Part shown: piece by piece, positions 14,524 through 17,330 of the stretch
Layout: each line of letters opens with the position of its first letter
How positions within the stretch are numbered: position 1 is the stretch's first letter
Assembly: GCA_036121365.1 (NCBI GenBank)
Contig: JAZAFR010000015.1
Coordinates: 1 to 17,330, forward strand
Length of the DNA: 17,330 nt
Source of the DNA: UBA7916 sp036121365
GTDB taxonomy: Bacteria > Pseudomonadota > Gammaproteobacteria > Comchoanobacterales > Comchoanobacteraceae
Direction: 5' to 3'
The notes under the pieces: model-generated
Database searches by the model: none
What the model saw: the letters and a program-made list of their open reading frames with translations, nothing else
What the model was told of the DNA's origin: nothing
Program-made: the position numbers and the translations under genes

Positions 14524-14716
14524 TAAAACTTGAAAAATTATTGCTAGTTTTGCCCTGGGGAATTCGTAAATTAGAACATAACTCAAACCAACGGACTGCT
14601 TGCTCTATATTTCAATATTTCAATGAAATTTGAGTCTTTACTACCTGAGGGATCGACAATGGTGACACAATTCCAACACTGAGTATCTATCTATGCCCAT
14701 CACTGTCAATATCGCT

Positions 14717-15172
14717 TTAAAAAGGAATGTCGTCGTGCTCTGCGTTGTCTGCCGGCGTGGGTGCTGCAGCTTTCTCTGCTTGAGCTGGAGCTTGCTGCTC
14801 ATAATGCGCAACACTGTCTAAATCAACCTCTCCTTTTTTATCTAGCATCTGCATGTCTTCTGCAATGATTTCTGTGGTGTAGCGGTCCTGGCCAGACTGA
14901 TCTTGCCATTTTCTGGTTCTTATACTGCCTTTGATATATATCTTACTGCCTTTTTTGACATACTGACCTACAATTTCTGCCAACTTATTGTAAAACACTA
15001 TCCGATGCCATTCTGTTCTCTCTTGCATCTCTCCTGACTGCTTATCTTTCCAACTCTCGCTGGTTGCAATGCTTAAATTTGTTACTGCAGAACCACTGGG
15101 CGTGTACCTCACTTCAGGCTCGACCCCTACATTTCCCATCACGATCACCATATTAATACCACGTCTTGCCAT
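14717..15172 (-). CDS. ssb: Single-stranded DNA-binding protein
   Basis: It coats single-stranded DNA and recruits replication and repair proteins. The 151 residues start with the family N-terminus (MARRGINMVIVMGNVG) and have an OB-fold over about 1-110, including YTPSGSAVTNLSIATSE and EWHRIVFYNKLAEIVGQY. A short Ala/Gln/Pro-rich linker and the acidic tip DDIPF, which docks partner proteins, complete it. ATG at 15172 has AAGGAG six bases upstream. The linker is shorter than in E. coli (178 residues). Confidence 0.97.
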   Translation of the reverse strand: MARRGINMVIVMGNVGVEPEVRYTPSGSAVTNLSIATSESWKDKQSGEMQERTEWHRIVFYNKLAEIVGQYVKKGSKIYIKGSIRTRKWQDQSGQDRYTTEIIAEDMQMLDKKGEVDLDSVAHYEQQAPAQAEKAAAPTPADNAEHDDIPF

Positions 15173-15208
15173 TTTTGCTCCTTGTCGTGTCAGTTAAAAT
15201 TCTCATGC

Positions 15209-15217
15209 AGCATAACA
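15209..15217 (-). promoter_or_regulatory. Extended -10 promoter candidate for ssb
   Basis: On the minus strand, TGTTATGCT fits an extended -10 (TGn, TATGCT four to five of six) with an A-rich tract upstream. It would start transcription about 30 bases before the ssb ATG. Confidence 0.4.
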
Positions 15218-15267
15218 CATTTTTTTTTAAAACCCCATACTGTGTTTGAATTTAATTCCCCACCCCC

Positions 15268-15296
15268 TTGACCAATCATGCATAACACCGTATAAT
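15268..15296 (+). promoter_or_regulatory. Strong sigma-70 promoter of the membrane-protein gene
   Basis: TTGACC (five of six) and a perfect TATAAT are separated by exactly 17 bases. The predicted transcript has a leader of about 74 bases before the ATG at 15377. A second TATAAT at 15304-15309 has no matching -35. Confidence 0.65.
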
Positions 15297-15376
15297 CCTT
15301 GGTTATAATACAAAATACCGTCTGAAACAGATGTAGAATATTCTCTGCATATTCAACCCAATGGAGACCTGATACT

Positions 15377-16204
15377 ATGAAAGACAACGTATATGACTTT
15401 TTTTCCCCGCTAACGAAACAATACGATAAACTTATGAATTGGACCCAGTCAGCTAGAGCACACTTCACTGCTTCAAACTTTGCTATGGTTTTTCTCATGG
15501 TGCTTTTTTCAGCCTATGTGATTAAATCTTTCATTCAATTCTTGAATGTAGTCAGTTTTGGGCTTATCGTTTTTAAGACCCTCAACCCTCCAACTGAAAC
15601 CCCATACCTACGCTTTAGACAAGCTGCTCTAGTCCTTGCAGCTTGTGCCATTACCCTTGGATTCATTATCCCTCAACAATCACTTGTCTCCCTGGCCATG
15701 TGTGCTCCTCTTGCAATCTTTCTTGTTCATGACCTTGCCCGTCCGTTCTTTTCAGGCTGGCCAAAAAAAGAAGAAGGCCAATCATTCTTAGATCACTCAA
15801 AGTCTATTGCTTCACACTTCAAACAAACTGCTGCTGATGGGTGGGCATTTACACTGATGGTCTTACCTTTTCTGCATCAAGTGGCACTGGGCCTATTCAC
15901 AGTGCTGTCGTCAACTGCTCTGTCCGCCACCCCTGGCTTTAACTTTTTATTCGCCACGGCAAGCCTTGGCTTTATGCCCTATGCATTATCAGCGTTAAGC
16001 CTTGCTGGAACCTCCTACTTCCTCTATTCTGAGAAAAGTGAAATTGCAAGCCAGGTAACCAGCTTCTTCCCTAGCCTTACTCTTTTAAAAGTGGCTTTTG
16101 AGCTCGTGCACAGCTCACATTTGAAGGAAACTGCCACGCCAAAAAATCAAGCCCCAGTAGGTGATGGTGCTCCTACACCCGGTTCTGTACCTGCTCTAGG
16201 TTAA
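15377..16204 (+). CDS. Polytopic membrane protein of unknown function
   Basis: The 275 residues are not recognised. Hydrophobic segments lie at about 32-69 (probably two helices), 80-118 (probably two), 157-179 and 190-218, with a weaker one at 229-245, suggesting five to seven membrane spans in the inner membrane. A charged loop WPKKEEGQSFLDHSK (128-142) divides the two halves, and the tail after 250 is Pro/Gly/Ala-rich. GGAG lies ten bases before the ATG. It is monocistronic: a good promoter precedes it and a hairpin terminator follows 25 bases after the stop. The N-terminal DNVYDFFSPLTKQYDKLMNW is amphipathic and not a signal peptide. Function is open. Confidence 0.75.
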   Translation: MKDNVYDFFSPLTKQYDKLMNWTQSARAHFTASNFAMVFLMVLFSAYVIKSFIQFLNVVSFGLIVFKTLNPPTETPYLRFRQAALVLAACAITLGFIIPQQSLVSLAMCAPLAIFLVHDLARPFFSGWPKKEEGQSFLDHSKSIASHFKQTAADGWAFTLMVLPFLHQVALGLFTVLSSTALSATPGFNFLFATASLGFMPYALSALSLAGTSYFLYSEKSEIASQVTSFFPSLTLLKVAFELVHSSHLKETATPKNQAPVGDGAPTPGSVPALG

Positions 16205-16228
16205 AGCAAACAAAACATGATATTTCTA

Positions 16229-16258
16229 GGAGCGGCTTTTGGCCGCTTCTTTGTTGTT
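16229..16258 (+). terminator. Intrinsic terminator after the membrane-protein gene
   Basis: An eight-base-pair stem GGAGCGGC / GCCGCTTC (one G-U pair) with a five-base TTTTG loop, followed by the T-rich TTTGTTGTT. The rest of the gap to fdxA (about 16260-16458) holds no ORF or RNA that I can support. Confidence 0.75.
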
Positions 16259-16458
16259 AGCCGCTCATGACAACACTATCATCCCCTCTTTATAGTAACG
16301 ATTTCACCTATTGACCCCGTCTAAACGCCCCATCCACCATCGCAACATACCCTGCCTTCAGATATACTTAAAAAATCAATCTCTTCTTTTTGACAAATCC
16401 TCCCCCCTCTTTTTTAACCACAAACACTAGATATCACAAGGATTTCTGCCCATCACCC

Positions 16459-16487
16459 TTGCCTCTTTTGATCTTTTAAGCTATCAT
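16459..16487 (+). promoter_or_regulatory. Candidate promoter for fdxA
   Basis: TTGCCT (four of six) and TATCAT (five of six) are separated by 17 bases. Transcription would start about 22 bases before the fdxA ATG. Confidence 0.3.
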
Positions 16488-16515
16488 TCATACACTTAAC
16501 AATTGTGCCATCTCC

Positions 16516-16842
16516 ATGACCTATGTTGTCACTGAAAAATGTATTCGCTGCAAATATACTGACTGTGTCGATGTCTGCCCTGTTGATTGCTTTCATGAAG
16601 GCCCTAACTTTCTTGTCATCAACCCTGAAGAATGCATAGACTGCAATCTTTGTGTTGACCAATGCCCTGTTGATGCCATTTTTGCAGAAGAAGACCTTCC
16701 CGATGACCAGAAGGATTTCATTGAAATTAATGCCAAACTCTCACAAAAGTGGCCCGTCATTGATGGCGTTAAGCCTGCCCCAATTGATGCTGACCATTGG
16801 GCCAACATTGACAAAAAAAGACACCTTTTAGAGGACAAATAA
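16516..16842 (+). CDS. fdxA: Seven-iron ferredoxin FdxA ([3Fe-4S][4Fe-4S], Azotobacter FdI type)
   Basis: A small soluble electron carrier. The 108 residues have cysteines at 9, 12, 17, 21, 25, 40, 43, 46 and 50, the exact pattern of Azotobacter ferredoxin I shifted by the initiator Met. In that protein, equivalents of 9, 17 and 50 bind the 3Fe cluster and those of 21, 40, 43 and 46 the 4Fe cluster. KYTDCVDVCPVDCFHEGPNF and PEECIDCNLCVDQCP are diagnostic. The C-terminal extension with WPVIDG is also that of the FdI family. No Shine-Dalgarno is visible before the ATG; the start is fixed by the conserved MTYVVT N-terminus. Its physiological partner is not evident here. Confidence 0.95.
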   Translation: MTYVVTEKCIRCKYTDCVDVCPVDCFHEGPNFLVINPEECIDCNLCVDQCPVDAIFAEEDLPDDQKDFIEINAKLSQKWPVIDGVKPAPIDADHWANIDKKRHLLEDK

Positions 16843-16901
16843 CTTTTAAAAATAAAATAGAAACCCCACAGTAAACGCTGTACAACTGCTTGTGCTCTAT
16901 A

Positions 16902-16922
16902 AAGCGATTCGTTGCTTCTTTT
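16902..16922 (+). terminator. Possible terminator after fdxA
   Basis: A six-base-pair stem AAGCGA / TTGCTT (one G-U pair) closed by a stable TTCG tetraloop, followed by CTTTT. It lies 60 bases after the fdxA stop; the U-run is short. Confidence 0.4.
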
Positions 16923-16958
16923 AGAACTTCTCCCAGAATACTGACCGATTAATGATCT

Positions 16959-17330
16959 TTATGGGCTATAGCAACGACCCACTGCAACTGCTGCGAGCAC
17001 ACCCATAAACCCAAGAGTGATGCCAACTCTATTCTCAGACACGTTACTAAATAGAGAACTCCTTTGTAACGCATTCCAGGGGCTTATCGATAGCCGATGC
17101 GCTGATATTATTTTATTTATTTCTTCTTTTCCGAAGGCTGATGCAATCATCTGCGCTGTGTGACCTTTATTATCTTTGACGTTAACATTAATGAGAGGCT
17201 TGTCGTTACTATCACGATGAGCCAGTAGTGCTTTCACCACTCCTATGTTACCTTTATTTACTGCCCACATCAGCGCTGTAAGACCCTCATTATCTTGGGC
17301 GTTGAGGGTCTCAGCATTGACCTCAGATTG
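16959..17330 (-). CDS. Ankyrin-repeat protein with C-terminal hydrophobic tail (5' end outside window)
   Basis: The frame is open through the right edge of the window, so the ATG at 17270 is internal and the true start is beyond it. The visible 123 residues contain one nearly complete ankyrin repeat (NAQDNEGLTALMWAVNKGN then VVKALLAHRD), a second (NVNVKDNKGHTAQMIASAFG then INKIISAH) and a C-terminal hydrophobic stretch VGITLGFMGVLAAVAVG near the end. Ankyrin repeats mediate protein-protein contacts and are common in effectors of intracellular bacteria. The tail could anchor the protein in a bacterial or host membrane. It converges with fdxA. Role as an effector is inference. Confidence 0.85.
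   Translation of the reverse strand, partial: QSEVNAETLNAQDNEGLTALMWAVNKGNIGVVKALLAHRDSNDKPLINVNVKDNKGHTAQMIASAFGKEEINKIISAHRLSISPWNALQRSSLFSNVSENRVGITLGFMGVLAAVAVGRCYSP

Noticed and set aside
15190..15498. A 102-residue open frame on the minus strand upstream of ssb
   Set aside because: It overlaps the promoter and start of the + strand membrane-protein gene, lacks a plausible start signal and has no recognisable features.

Overview
The window looks like chromosome from an AT-rich, host-associated gammaproteobacterium. The gmk-rpoZ-spoT order, the ybgC-tolQ-tolR block, an AcnA-type aconitase, RNase PH, a DDIPF-tailed SSB and a seven-iron ferredoxin of the Azotobacter FdI type all point to Gammaproteobacteria. 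The ankyrin protein, the ~25-residue helical-repeat proteins and the large modular repeat protein with a basic, nuclear-signal-like segment resemble what is found in intracellular groups such as Legionellales/Coxiella relatives. That last placement is inference; no 16S gene or other decisive marker is present.

Region by region. (1) 1-2102, + strand: the 3' part of a large gene whose start lies outside the window. It encodes at least 16 perfectly in-phase 25-residue repeats, each with a near-invariant scaffold and a variable patch, then a basic KRKKR segment, an acidic linker and a C-terminal domain with a possible Cys-His-Asp papain-like arrangement. This is the most unusual object here. (2) 2157-4420, - strand: two tandem copies of a two-ORF cassette of unknown function (helical-repeat ORF followed by a second, paralogous ORF), one copy with a much reduced first ORF. 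(3) 4458-9229, - strand: a housekeeping block, gmk-rpoZ then spoT, whose stop codon overlaps the GTG start of a rubredoxin reductase. A gene-poor gap of about 440 bases separates rpoZ from spoT. (4) 9450-10169, + strand: rph, divergent from gmk. (5) 10283-14460, - strand: acnA-ybgC-tolQ-tolR, tightly packed with overlapping ends; tolA, tolB and pal do not follow. (6) 14717-15172, - strand: ssb. (7) 15377-16842, + strand: an orphan polytopic membrane protein with a good promoter and terminator, then ferredoxin fdxA. (8) 16959-17330, - strand: the C-terminal end of an ankyrin-repeat protein with a hydrophobic tail, cut by the window edge.

How they work together: gmk, rpoZ and spoT link guanine nucleotide supply, RNA polymerase and (p)ppGpp turnover. 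The rubredoxin reductase and FdxA are separate redox functions. TolQ/TolR form the proton-driven motor of the Tol-Pal envelope system. The repeat protein, the cassette proteins and the ankyrin protein are the accessory, probably host-directed layer. No tRNA, rRNA, CRISPR array, insertion sequence or phage gene was recognised.
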